From contig CAZYPH010000135.1 in assembly GCA_964649095.1 (NCBI GenBank), forward strand, positions 1 through 5,794: 5,794 bases of DNA, written 5' to 3'. The notes under the pieces are model-generated. The model did not search any database. It had not been told where the DNA came from and saw only the letters and a program-made list of their open reading frames with translations. A program made the position numbers and the translations under genes. Shown here piece by piece: positions 1 to 5,794 of this stretch. Position 1 is the first letter of the stretch. Every line of letters begins with the position of its first letter. The stretch comes from CAZYPH01 sp964649095. GTDB taxonomy: Bacteria > Bdellovibrionota > UBA1018 > UBA923.

Positions 1-681
1 GCGCAAAATCGTACGCCTTTCATTGCACGTACCGAAAATAGCTCGAGTGGCGGTATTCGCGTCGCAAATCCGTATGTGTGCTGTCAGTATGATTGGAGCC
101 AATGGTTATCGACTTTTCGTGACGTCGGCGTCGTGATGCCGCCTGACGTGCCGGCTAGTGTGCGCGATCATAGTGCGCGTCGACGCTATCGACCGCTTGA
201 TGTGGCCTTCCGCGAGCGACCAGGCATTAATCCGAACCAAGTGTGCGAGCATGTGCGGGTCACACGCCAGCAGTACTTTCAACAATGTAAACTTGAGCGG
301 GGGCGTGTCCGCCACTTGAATCCCAGTGAAGAGTCGACGGTGTACCAATCGCACGGTGCGCGGCGCTCAGGTGGGCGCACTCGTACCGATCGTGCCAACT
401 ATAACAATGCCCCGAATGGTTTTACCGCAGCAACCGCACTCGCCTGTGCGTGCGCGCAAGGGAATTCCGAGCGGGTGCAGCAGCGTTTTGGTGGGTACTT
501 TCGAGACCAGCACTACTATGCTTCGTGCGATGACCAGGTGTTTTTGAGCCGAATTCAAAGACCGGCTGTCGAGTCGAGTGGTTTAGTGCGTGAGGGCCCG
601 AATGGGAGACACGAAGTTACCATGCCCGACCATCCCGTGCGCGCCCGACCACGCGCGACAATGACCCCCGTTCAAAACTGA
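1..681 (+). CDS. Unrecognised Arg/Cys-rich protein, C-terminal part (5' end outside window)
   Basis: The frame is open from the first base to a TGA at 679-681, giving 226 residues. A GTG at 76 could start a 201-residue version, but no Shine-Dalgarno precedes it and the frame continues upstream, so I read this as the 3' end of a longer gene. An open run of this length is unlikely by chance, and the opposite strand and other frames are broken by stops. No domain was recognised. The composition is striking: roughly 30 Arg against a single Lys, and seven Cys (an adjacent CC pair near the start, a CAC in the middle, three scattered singles). Tyr, Gln and Asn are also frequent. Numerous cysteines without a C-x2-C metal motif could suggest disulfides in an exported protein, but any signal peptide would lie outside the window, so this is speculation. 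It ends 23 bases before lipA on the same strand, and nothing links it functionally to lipoate. Confidence 0.6.
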   Translation, partial: AQNRTPFIARTENSSSGGIRVANPYVCCQYDWSQWLSTFRDVGVVMPPDVPASVRDHSARRRYRPLDVAFRERPGINPNQVCEHVRVTRQQYFQQCKLERGRVRHLNPSEESTVYQSHGARRSGGRTRTDRANYNNAPNGFTAATALACACAQGNSERVQQRFGGYFRDQHYYASCDDQVFLSRIQRPAVESSGLVREGPNGRHEVTMPDHPVRARPRATMTPVQN

Positions 682-704
682 TTTCTTGAGTTTCAGTCAC
701 TAAA

Positions 705-1652
705 ATGTTTTCTAATGTTTATATGGCATTAGAAACAAAAACGCCCAAACCAGAGTGGCTCAAAGTTCGAGCTCCTGGCGGCGCCAAATATCTTGAAATT
801 AAACAACAATTGCGCGATCTCAAACTACACACGGTGTGTGAAGAAGCCCGTTGCCCAAACATGGGCGAGTGTTGGAGTGGCGGCACCGCCACAATCATGT
901 TGTTGGGCGATGTGTGCACTCGCGGCTGTCGATTCTGCGCCGTAAAAACAGGTCGTTTAAATGGCGTTGTCGACGAACAAGAACCGCTTAAAGTAGGTGG
1001 TTTGATTGCGTTGAGTGGTTTGGAGTACGTTGTTTTAACCTCAGTCAATCGCGATGATTTGCCCGATGGTGGCGCCAACCATTTTGCGCAAACCATTATC
1101 GAAATCAAAAAACGCTCACCGCATATTTTATGCGAGGCATTAGTTCCGGATTTTCAGGGGAGTATTGCCGCAGTAGAAACTCTAACGGCCAGTGGTTTAG
1201 AAGTTTTTGCGCACAATATTGAAACGGTCCGGCGTTTAACACCAAAAGTGCGCGACCGTCGTGCAACCTATGACCAATCGTTGATGGTTTTGCGAGAAGC
1301 TAAAAATAGCGCAGCGCAACAAATGCGCTCCGGCAAACGTTTGCAGCCGATGTATACTAAATCGTCTATACAAGTGGGCCATGGCGAGACCGTAGAAGAG
1401 GTGTACGAGACGATGCGCGATCTACGCACAAATGGCGTCGATGTCGTGACTTTCGGACAGTACTTGCAACCCACAAAAAAACACCTCAAAGTGGAGGAAT
1501 ACATTTCGCCGCTTCAGTTTAGAATCTACGAAGAAAAAGCTAAAGAAATGGGTTTTGCTTACGCCGCCAGTGGCGCCTTGGTGCGTTCCAGTTACAAAGC
1601 GGGCGAATATTTTTTAACTAATATGATCCGATCAAATGGAGGTTCTCAGTGA
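705..1652 (+). CDS. lipA: Lipoyl synthase (radical SAM, LipA)
   Basis: LipA inserts two sulfur atoms into the protein-bound octanoyl chain at C6 and C8, using a radical-SAM [4Fe-4S] cluster and a sacrificed auxiliary [4Fe-4S] cluster. Both cysteine sets are visible. The auxiliary set is C45-x4-C50-x5-C56 in CEEARCPNMGEC. The radical-SAM set is C71-x3-C75-x2-C78 in CTRGCRFC. The C-terminal RSSY motif (294-297) supplies the serine ligand known from LipA structures. Other family blocks are LTSVNRDDLPDGGA (111-124), EALVPDF, HNIETV and TFGQYLQP. The length of 315 residues is normal. The region between about 191 and 217, before TKSS, looks some 10 residues longer than in E. coli LipA as I recall it, and the usual GLGET is GHGET. 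The start is uncertain: ATG 705 and ATG 723 (beginning MALETK) both lack a clear Shine-Dalgarno, and the later one is equally plausible. The stop overlaps the E2 start by 4 bases, indicating translational coupling. Confidence 0.96.
   Translation: MFSNVYMALETKTPKPEWLKVRAPGGAKYLEIKQQLRDLKLHTVCEEARCPNMGECWSGGTATIMLLGDVCTRGCRFCAVKTGRLNGVVDEQEPLKVGGLIALSGLEYVVLTSVNRDDLPDGGANHFAQTIIEIKKRSPHILCEALVPDFQGSIAAVETLTASGLEVFAHNIETVRRLTPKVRDRRATYDQSLMVLREAKNSAAQQMRSGKRLQPMYTKSSIQVGHGETVEEVYETMRDLRTNGVDVVTFGQYLQPTKKHLKVEEYISPLQFRIYEEKAKEMGFAYAASGALVRSSYKAGEYFLTNMIRSNGGSQ
1638..1642 (+). promoter_or_regulatory. Shine-Dalgarno GGAGG fixing the GTG start of E2
   Basis: A perfect GGAGG inside the last codons of lipA sits 6 bases before the GTG at 1649. 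It is the strongest ribosome binding site in the window. It supports the GTG start, since the protein from there begins directly into a normal lipoyl domain, and it suggests E2 is translated at a high rate relative to lipA. Confidence 0.85.
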
Positions 1653-3016
1653 GTAACGTGATTGAATTTAAACTACCGGATATTGGTGAAGGCGTTCACG
1701 AGGGCGAGATTGTAAAGTGGTTAGTTAAAGCGGGCGATATTGTAAAAGTCGACCAGCCGTTAGTGGAAGTGATGACGGACAAAGCCACCGTCGAAATTCC
1801 ATCAGCCGTCGAAGGCACCGTGCAGAGTGTGATGGCTAAAGAGGGCGATACCGTAAAAGTGGGTCAGTTGTTGTTGACGTTTGGTGCGGCTGCAGCCAGT
1901 GCGCCAGCGGCGCCATCGAAAGCGGCAGCGGCTACTGCTGCGCCGCTCGTTAATACGCCGCCTCCGGCTGCGGTGGCCCCTACAGTAGCTCAAGCCCCGG
2001 CGCCAAAATCGCCTACGGCGCAGGCTATCGCTTCGGCCAGTGCACCGACTTCGGCGGATGCTTATATGGCGAGTCCCGGTTTTGCTGGTGATTCTTCGAC
2101 CGCTAGCCCGGCTACACGTCGTTTGGCGCGTGAATTGGGTATTAATTTATTAGGTCTTAAAGGCAGTGGCCCGAATGGCCGCGTTCTAAAAGACGATGTG
2201 CAAAATGCGGTCGGCGGCGCGGTCAATAGTGCCATTGTCGCGCGTTCAACAAGTGCTCCGGTAATGCCGAGCTATACTCCCCCAGCACGTTTAGGGCCCA
2301 GTGCGGGCGGCCCACCTGAGACGTTGGTACCATTCCGCGGTATTCGTCGAAAAATTTCAGAAGCGATGGTGTTATCGCGCACTACGATTCCTGAGTTCAC
2401 GTACGTCGATGAAGTCGACGTCACCGAGCTTGTGGCGTTTAGAGCCGAAGCAAAAGAGTTGGCACAAAAGCGTGGCGTGAAACTTACGTATTTGCCGTTT
2501 ATCGTGAAAGCGATGGTTGCGGCTTTAAAACAGTTTCCAAGCATGAACGCTTCGCTCGATGAACATAACGGAAATATTATATACAAAAATTACTATAATA
2601 TTGGCATCGCCGTCGATACGGAACAGGGTTTAGTGGTACCAAACGTAAAAAATGCCGATCAAAAAAGTATTCTGCAAATCGCCTCTGAAATTCAAGATCT
2701 GGCCGAACGGGCTCGGCTCGGTAAATTGCAGCTCGATGAAATGAAGGGCGGCACAATTACGGTAACCAACCCCGGCCCAATTGGCGGTTTGTTTACAGCG
2801 CCAGTAATTAATTGGCCCGAGGTCGCGATTATAGGCGTGCACAAAATCATCAAACGCCCCGTGGTAAAAGATAACGCCATTGCCATCGCTGATATGATGT
2901 ACCTTTCATTAGCGGTAGACCATCGTATCGTCGACGGCGCTACGGCCGCGCGTTTCTGTAACGTATTAATTGAATATTTGAGCCAGCCTAAAAAACTGAT
3001 GCTCGATATGTATTAA
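1649..3016 (+). CDS. 2-oxoacid dehydrogenase complex E2 (dihydrolipoamide acyltransferase), one lipoyl domain
   Basis: E2 carries the acyl group on a lipoyl arm and transfers it to CoA within the cytoplasmic 2-oxoacid dehydrogenase complex. Domain order: a lipoyl domain at 3-79, with lipoylated K45 in the MTDKATVEIP block; an Ala/Pro-rich flexible linker at about 80-150; a peripheral-subunit-binding domain at about 151-188 (ATRRLARELGI, GPNGRVLKDDV); a second linker to about 223; and the acyltransferase domain to the C-terminus. The catalytic motif DHRIVDG (H425, D429) is intact. The length of 455 residues suits a one-lipoyl E2. The motif PVINWPEVAI resembles pyruvate-dehydrogenase-type E2 of Gram-positives (PdhC), while the lipoyl domain would also suit a branched-chain E2, so substrate specificity is not settled and no symbol is given. 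The position where many E2s have TxSNxG reads TVTNPGPIGG. It starts with GTG overlapping the lipA stop. E1 is not encoded nearby. Confidence 0.93.
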   Translation: MSNVIEFKLPDIGEGVHEGEIVKWLVKAGDIVKVDQPLVEVMTDKATVEIPSAVEGTVQSVMAKEGDTVKVGQLLLTFGAAAASAPAAPSKAAAATAAPLVNTPPPAAVAPTVAQAPAPKSPTAQAIASASAPTSADAYMASPGFAGDSSTASPATRRLARELGINLLGLKGSGPNGRVLKDDVQNAVGGAVNSAIVARSTSAPVMPSYTPPARLGPSAGGPPETLVPFRGIRRKISEAMVLSRTTIPEFTYVDEVDVTELVAFRAEAKELAQKRGVKLTYLPFIVKAMVAALKQFPSMNASLDEHNGNIIYKNYYNIGIAVDTEQGLVVPNVKNADQKSILQIASEIQDLAERARLGKLQLDEMKGGTITVTNPGPIGGLFTAPVINWPEVAIIGVHKIIKRPVVKDNAIAIADMMYLSLAVDHRIVDGATAARFCNVLIEYLSQPKKLMLDMY

Positions 3017-3041
3017 AAACGGTATATAAGAGAATTTAAAT

Positions 3042-4460
3042 ATGTCTTCTAAAAGTTTTGATGTTGTGGTTGTGGGTGCTGGTCCTGGTGGTTACGTTTC
3101 GGCTATAAAGCTTGGCCAATTGGGCTTAAAAACGGCTGTAGTTGAACAAGACCAGTTGGGTGGTGTGTGTTTGAATGTGGGTTGTATACCATCGAAGGCG
3201 TTGATTCATGCCAGTTCGTTTTATGACAAAATGAAACACCATGCCGATGAGTTAGGCATTGATGCCGACGTGCGTGGCATTAATTTAGAAAAATTGATCA
3301 CCTGGAAGTCAGGCATCGTAAAAAAACTAACGGGCGGCATTGGCGGATTGCTTAAGGCCAATGGTGTTGAAGTCTTGCGCGGTAGGGCCACGTTTGAGGG
3401 GCCCAACGCACTCAAAGTCGTCGGAAGTGAAACGCTATCCGTTACGGCGAAGTACTTTGTGATTGCTACGGGGTCGCGGCCGTTTGAAATTCCTGGTTTT
3501 AAAGTGGATGGCGTCAACGTCATCACCTCAACCGAAGCGTTAGATCTTAAAAAAGCCCCTAAACGTTTAGTGGTGATTGGCGGGGGTTATATTGGTCTCG
3601 AGTTGGGTTCGTATTTTAGCAAAGTCGGCTCAACGGTAACGGTTTTAGAAGGTGGCGATAGGCCATTAGCCGCCATGGATGCCGACTGTGTGAACGTCGT
3701 CACCCGTCGATTAAAAAAACGCGGTGTCACCATTGTTACGGGCGCTAAGGCTAAGGGTTACAAAAAGTCAGGCTCTGGTAAAGCGGCTTCGTTAGTCGTT
3801 GCGTACAGCGATGCTAGTGGTGAGCAGTCGGTCGAGTGTGATGCCATTTTAGTAACCGTCGGTCGTACCCCCAACTCTGAAAATCTAGGTTTAGAGCGCC
3901 TAGGTCTAAAACCCAATGCACGTGGCTTTATCGAAGTCGATGCCCAGTGCCGCACCAAGGTGCCCCATGTATTTGCGATTGGTGACGTAGCCGGTGGTAT
4001 GATGTTGGCCCACAAGGCGTCAAAAGAGGGTCTGGTAGCGGCTGAAGTGATTGCCGGTAAAAAGGCCGCTTTTGATACAAAAATTATTCCGGCCGTTGTA
4101 TTTACCGATCCTGAAATCGCCGCCGTAGGTTACACGTTGGCCGAGGCGAAACAGGCTAGTTTTGATGCACATGAAGCGTCGTTTCCGTTCGGCGCTTTGG
4201 GTAAAGCATTGGCATCGGGTGAGTCGGATGGTTTTGTAAAAGTCGTGGCTGATCGTAAAACACAGCGGCTTTTGGGTGTGCACATGGTCGGTGCCGAGGC
4301 GAGTGCGTTGCTTGGTGAGGCCGGTCTGGCGCTTGAAATGGGCGCGGTGTTAGAAGACTTGGCGATGACCATCCACGCGCATCCTACTTTGCCAGAGGCC
4401 TTGATGGAGGCCGCGGAAGTCGCGTTAGGCCACCCCATACACATCGTGTTGAAGAAATAA
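3042..4460 (+). CDS. lpdA: Dihydrolipoyl dehydrogenase (E3)
   Basis: This FAD-dependent homodimeric disulfide oxidoreductase reoxidises dihydrolipoyl groups on E2 (and on GcvH if present), reducing NAD+. Motifs in order: FAD-binding GAGPGG at 12-17; redox-active disulfide C43 and C48 in GGVCLNVGCIPSK; ATGS at 142-145; NAD-binding GGGYIG at 180-185; second FAD contact FAIGDVAG at 311-318, with D315; and the C-terminal dimer-interface catalytic pair H447 and E452 in HAHPTLPEA. All catalytic residues are present, and 472 residues is the usual length. An AAGAGA ribosome-binding-site-like run at 3028-3033 lies 8 bases before the ATG. The gene starts 25 bases after E2 and ends 3 bases before lipB, so it is the E3 of this operon. 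The one non-conserved stretch is a Lys/Gly/Ser-rich loop around 236-250 in the NAD region. Confidence 0.97.
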   Translation: MSSKSFDVVVVGAGPGGYVSAIKLGQLGLKTAVVEQDQLGGVCLNVGCIPSKALIHASSFYDKMKHHADELGIDADVRGINLEKLITWKSGIVKKLTGGIGGLLKANGVEVLRGRATFEGPNALKVVGSETLSVTAKYFVIATGSRPFEIPGFKVDGVNVITSTEALDLKKAPKRLVVIGGGYIGLELGSYFSKVGSTVTVLEGGDRPLAAMDADCVNVVTRRLKKRGVTIVTGAKAKGYKKSGSGKAASLVVAYSDASGEQSVECDAILVTVGRTPNSENLGLERLGLKPNARGFIEVDAQCRTKVPHVFAIGDVAGGMMLAHKASKEGLVAAEVIAGKKAAFDTKIIPAVVFTDPEIAAVGYTLAEAKQASFDAHEASFPFGALGKALASGESDGFVKVVADRKTQRLLGVHMVGAEASALLGEAGLALEMGAVLEDLAMTIHAHPTLPEALMEAAEVALGHPIHIVLKK

Positions 4461-4463
4461 TTT

Positions 4464-5321
4464 ATGAAAATCTTAGACCTCACGACGCAAAAACTGGGCT
4501 TACAATCGTTCTCTGATATTTGGCTCTTGCAGCGCGAGTTGGTTGAAGCGCGTGCGGCTGACCTGATCGACGATACGTTAATTTTGGTCGAACACGAACC
4601 GGTTTACACCGTAGGTCGGGCGGTCACTACGGTGGCGCGCGAAGAGCAAACGGCTGCAGCATTGGCGACGGGTGATGTGGTTACTTTCCCCAGTGAAATC
4701 AAAGTGCCGCGCGTGGGATCGGTACCCGTATTCGCCGTCGAACGCGGCGGGCAATGGACGTACCATGGCCCAGGCCAGTTGGTTGGTTACCCGATTTTTA
4801 AATTACACAACCACGACCTCAGGCATTTTCTACGCGAAACCGAACAGGCCTTGATGCAGGTTTTGAAGAAAGAATTCCATCTCGATGTCAAACCATGCCC
4901 CGAAACGCTGCTGCTCGAGCCTAATCAACTACAAACCGGTGTTTGGTTGCACGACCAGAAAATTGCAAGCCTCGGCATCTCGGTGCGTAAGTGGGTCACC
5001 TATCATGGTTTCGCTTTAAATGTGGCGCCTGATTTGCGTTATTTTGAAGCTATTGAGCCGTGTGGTTTTAACGGTTCAGTAATGACCAGCATTCTAGCGC
5101 ACCTCGACCGCGTCGGCAGTAAGATGAGCAGTAGTGGTCGCGCGGAGCCGGCCATCGACCTCATGACCCGCGCCAAACGGGCCGTCATGGACGAGTTTAC
5201 GTGGCGTTTTGGGGATGCGACTACGACCGCGGCAAACCCCGTGCTCCCAACAAACAACACCACCCTACCAACTTGGAAAGCCTTAACACCTGATTTGTTG
5301 GAGCGGTTGAGGAACGTGTAA
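4464..5321 (+). CDS. lipB: Octanoyl-ACP:protein N-octanoyltransferase (LipB) with insert and C-terminal extension
   Basis: LipB moves octanoate from octanoyl-ACP to the lipoyl-domain lysine of E2/H proteins, via a Cys-linked acyl intermediate, ahead of LipA. Family blocks: EHEPVYTVGR (43-52), RGGQWTYHGPGQLVGYPI (94-111), TGVWLHDQKIASLGISVR (158-175) with catalytic K166, YHGFALNV (180-187), and EPCG with catalytic C200. At 285 residues it is longer than the roughly 210-230 usual for LipB. About 20 extra residues lie between GR and RGG (53-93), and a Thr/Asn-rich tail with a short PTWKALTPDLLERL end occupies about 250-285. Both are in frame with an intact core, so activity is expected. The start follows lpdA by 3 bases, with a GAAGAA at 4451-4456 as a weak ribosome binding site inside lpdA. 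The 3' end is convergent with the antitoxin-like gene, with one base between the stop codons. Confidence 0.94.
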   Translation: MKILDLTTQKLGLQSFSDIWLLQRELVEARAADLIDDTLILVEHEPVYTVGRAVTTVAREEQTAAALATGDVVTFPSEIKVPRVGSVPVFAVERGGQWTYHGPGQLVGYPIFKLHNHDLRHFLRETEQALMQVLKKEFHLDVKPCPETLLLEPNQLQTGVWLHDQKIASLGISVRKWVTYHGFALNVAPDLRYFEAIEPCGFNGSVMTSILAHLDRVGSKMSSSGRAEPAIDLMTRAKRAVMDEFTWRFGDATTTAANPVLPTNNTTLPTWKALTPDLLERLRNV

Positions 5322-5322
5322 G

Positions 5323-5595
5323 CTACGCAGCGTCTTCTTTTTCAAGACGCTCGGCGATCCATATTTTTAACAAGGTTTGGTAGCCGATTTCGCCCTTTCT
5401 ATTAGCCACTTTTCTAAGGCGTGACACCATTGATCGCGGTAGTCGAATGCTGGTTGATATGCCAGGCGATAGTTTTGTCTTAGTTTCGGGGATTACCACA
5501 ACCGATTTGGACTCATCCCACTCGTTGGGATCATACTGATAAGAAGAAATGGAGTTCGTCTTTTTAGAGAGTGCTCGTTTATGGTTTTTTTTCAT
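5323..5595 (-). CDS. Ribbon-helix-helix (CopG/BrnA-like) antitoxin-type protein
   Basis: This 90-residue basic protein probably binds DNA and neutralises the product of the gene just upstream. The C-terminal half looks like a ribbon-helix-helix fold: strand STSIRLP (47-53), first helix PRSMVSRLRKVANRKG, and second helix from GYQTLLKIWIAERL (71-84). The GYQTLLKxW motif is typical of CopG/BrnA-like antitoxins. The N-terminal half (1-45) is charged and probably flexible, the part that usually wraps the toxin. Two starts are possible. ATG 5595 overlaps the upstream TGA as ATGA and has AGGA 8 bases upstream. ATG 5604 adds three residues (MGF) but lacks a spaced ribosome binding site, so I chose 5595. 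Toxin-first order with a 4-base overlap matches BrnT/BrnA-type operons, which are commonly repressed by the RHH protein. The promoter is outside the window. Confidence 0.8.
   Translation of the reverse strand: MKKNHKRALSKKTNSISSYQYDPNEWDESKSVVVIPETKTKLSPGISTSIRLPRSMVSRLRKVANRKGEIGYQTLLKIWIAERLEKEDAA
5329..5351. terminator. Perfect 8-bp hairpin at the convergent lipB/antitoxin 3' ends
   Basis: AGCGTCTT at 5329-5336 is followed by a 7-base CTTTTTC loop and its exact complement AAGACGCT at 5344-5351. It begins 8 bases after the lipB stop and lies within the last codons of the minus-strand gene. Its position suits a bidirectional terminator for two converging genes. Neither strand has a T tract after the stem, so it is not a canonical intrinsic terminator, and it could simply be coding sequence that happens to fold. 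Confidence 0.35.
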
Positions 5596-5753
5596 AAATC
5601 CCATCCTGTAATAATGCGTGCTTCGTTTTTTCCGAGATCTTCAAATATAAGTCTAAGCGAGCGACCGCTATTAGTGCGGCCATCGATACGGTAGCGTTTT
5701 GGTCCGTGTTTCTTTTTATTGGGCGTAATTAGTTCATCCGGAAAAAGGCCCAT
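5592..5753 (-). CDS. Short toxin-like frame, possibly the 3' remnant of an interrupted toxin gene
   Basis: This 53-residue frame runs from ATG 5753 to TGA 5592-5594, just upstream of and overlapping the antitoxin-like gene. It is basic in its first half (PNKKKHGPKRYRIDGRT) and ends with a hydrophobic strand followed by EARIITGWDL. The pattern RYxxxGRTxxGRxLRLIF then ARIITxWDL resembles the C-terminal beta strands of small BrnT/DUF4258-like toxins, which are usually nearer 80-100 residues, so this looks N-terminally short. In frame, a TGA at 5766-5768 lies four codons before the ATG, and beyond it the frame stays open to the window edge as RPAQELAD. The ATG has no convincing ribosome binding site. 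It may therefore be a pseudogene cut by a nonsense change (TGG to TGA would give ELADWATKQMG), a sequencing error, or a genuinely short protein. The family assignment is inference from pattern only. Confidence 0.45.
   Translation of the reverse strand: MGLFPDELITPNKKKHGPKRYRIDGRTNSGRSLRLIFEDLGKNEARIITGWDL
5604..5607 (-). promoter_or_regulatory. Shine-Dalgarno AGGA deciding the antitoxin start
   Basis: On the minus strand, AGGA ends 8 bases before the ATG at 5595, within the last codons of the upstream toxin-like frame. It overlaps the alternative ATG at 5604, which therefore has no usable ribosome binding site of its own. This supports the start that overlaps the preceding stop by 4 bases. 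Confidence 0.5.
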
Positions 5754-5794
5754 CTGCTTTGTCGCTCAGTCGGCGAGTTCCTGCGCTGGCCGTT

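Noticed and set aside
106..354. Minus-strand frame of 82 codons under the first gene
   Set aside because: No recognisable protein and no ribosome binding site, and it lies opposite a longer open frame running through the whole region.
686..722. Possible sigma70 promoter before lipA (TTGAGT at 686-691, TAATGT at 713-718)
   Set aside because: The spacing is 21 bases, too long for a normal promoter. It would also place transcription start inside the LipA coding region if ATG 705 is used.
719..1108. Minus-strand frame of 129 codons opposite lipA
   Set aside because: It is a shadow of lipA, whose motifs across the same bases are unmistakable.
1888..2100. GC-rich repetitive Ala/Pro stretch in E2, considered as a nucleotide repeat
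   Set aside because: The repetition is at the amino-acid level, as expected for an E2 interdomain linker, and no exact repeat unit was seen in the DNA.
4130..4483. Minus-strand frame of 117 codons spanning the lpdA/lipB junction
   Set aside because: It lies opposite the strongly conserved C-terminal domain of lpdA, with no domain or start signal of its own.
1..5794. CRISPR array, tRNA, rRNA, insertion sequence or riboswitch
   Set aside because: No spaced direct repeats, cloverleaf, terminal inverted repeats with a transposase, or leader long enough for a riboswitch was found. The plus-strand genes leave gaps of 25 bases or less.

Overview
The window holds a compact plus-strand run of lipoate-dependent metabolism genes: lipA (lipoyl synthase), a one-lipoyl-domain 2-oxoacid dehydrogenase E2, lpdA (E3) and lipB (octanoyltransferase). 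It is preceded by the 3' end of an unrecognised Arg- and Cys-rich gene and followed by a convergent minus-strand gene pair that looks like a toxin-antitoxin locus. The gene content and protein motifs are bacterial. The taxon cannot be fixed from the sequence. The E2 resembles the PdhC type known from Gram-positives and from some predatory or deltaproteobacterial-like lineages, and a Bdellovibrionota-like host is only a guess.

Layout: 1-681, an open frame entering from the left edge, encoding a 226-residue C-terminal fragment with no recognised domain. 705-1652, lipA, with no obvious promoter in the 23-base gap before it. 1649-3016, E2, starting with GTG inside the lipA stop (4-base overlap) behind a strong GGAGG. 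3042-4460, lpdA, 25 bases downstream. 4464-5321, lipB, 3 bases downstream. 5323-5595 on the minus strand, a ribbon-helix-helix antitoxin-like protein whose stop lies one base from the lipB stop. 5592-5753 on the minus strand, a short 53-residue frame overlapping the antitoxin start, with an in-frame TGA 15 bases upstream of its ATG and an open frame continuing beyond it to the window edge.

How the genes fit together: LipB attaches octanoate from octanoyl-ACP to the lipoyl-domain lysine, here probably K45 of the E2 encoded alongside. LipA inserts two sulfurs to make lipoate. E2 carries the acyl group on that arm and transfers it to CoA, and Lpd reoxidises the dihydrolipoyl arm using NAD+. The operon therefore makes a carrier protein, its cofactor-loading enzymes and its recycling enzyme. 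The E1 decarboxylase genes are not in the window, and the gene just upstream of lipA is not E1.

No wholly new system is evident. The parts most worth a second look are the Arg-rich, nearly Lys-free upstream gene, the apparently interrupted toxin frame, and the extra segments in LipB and LipA.
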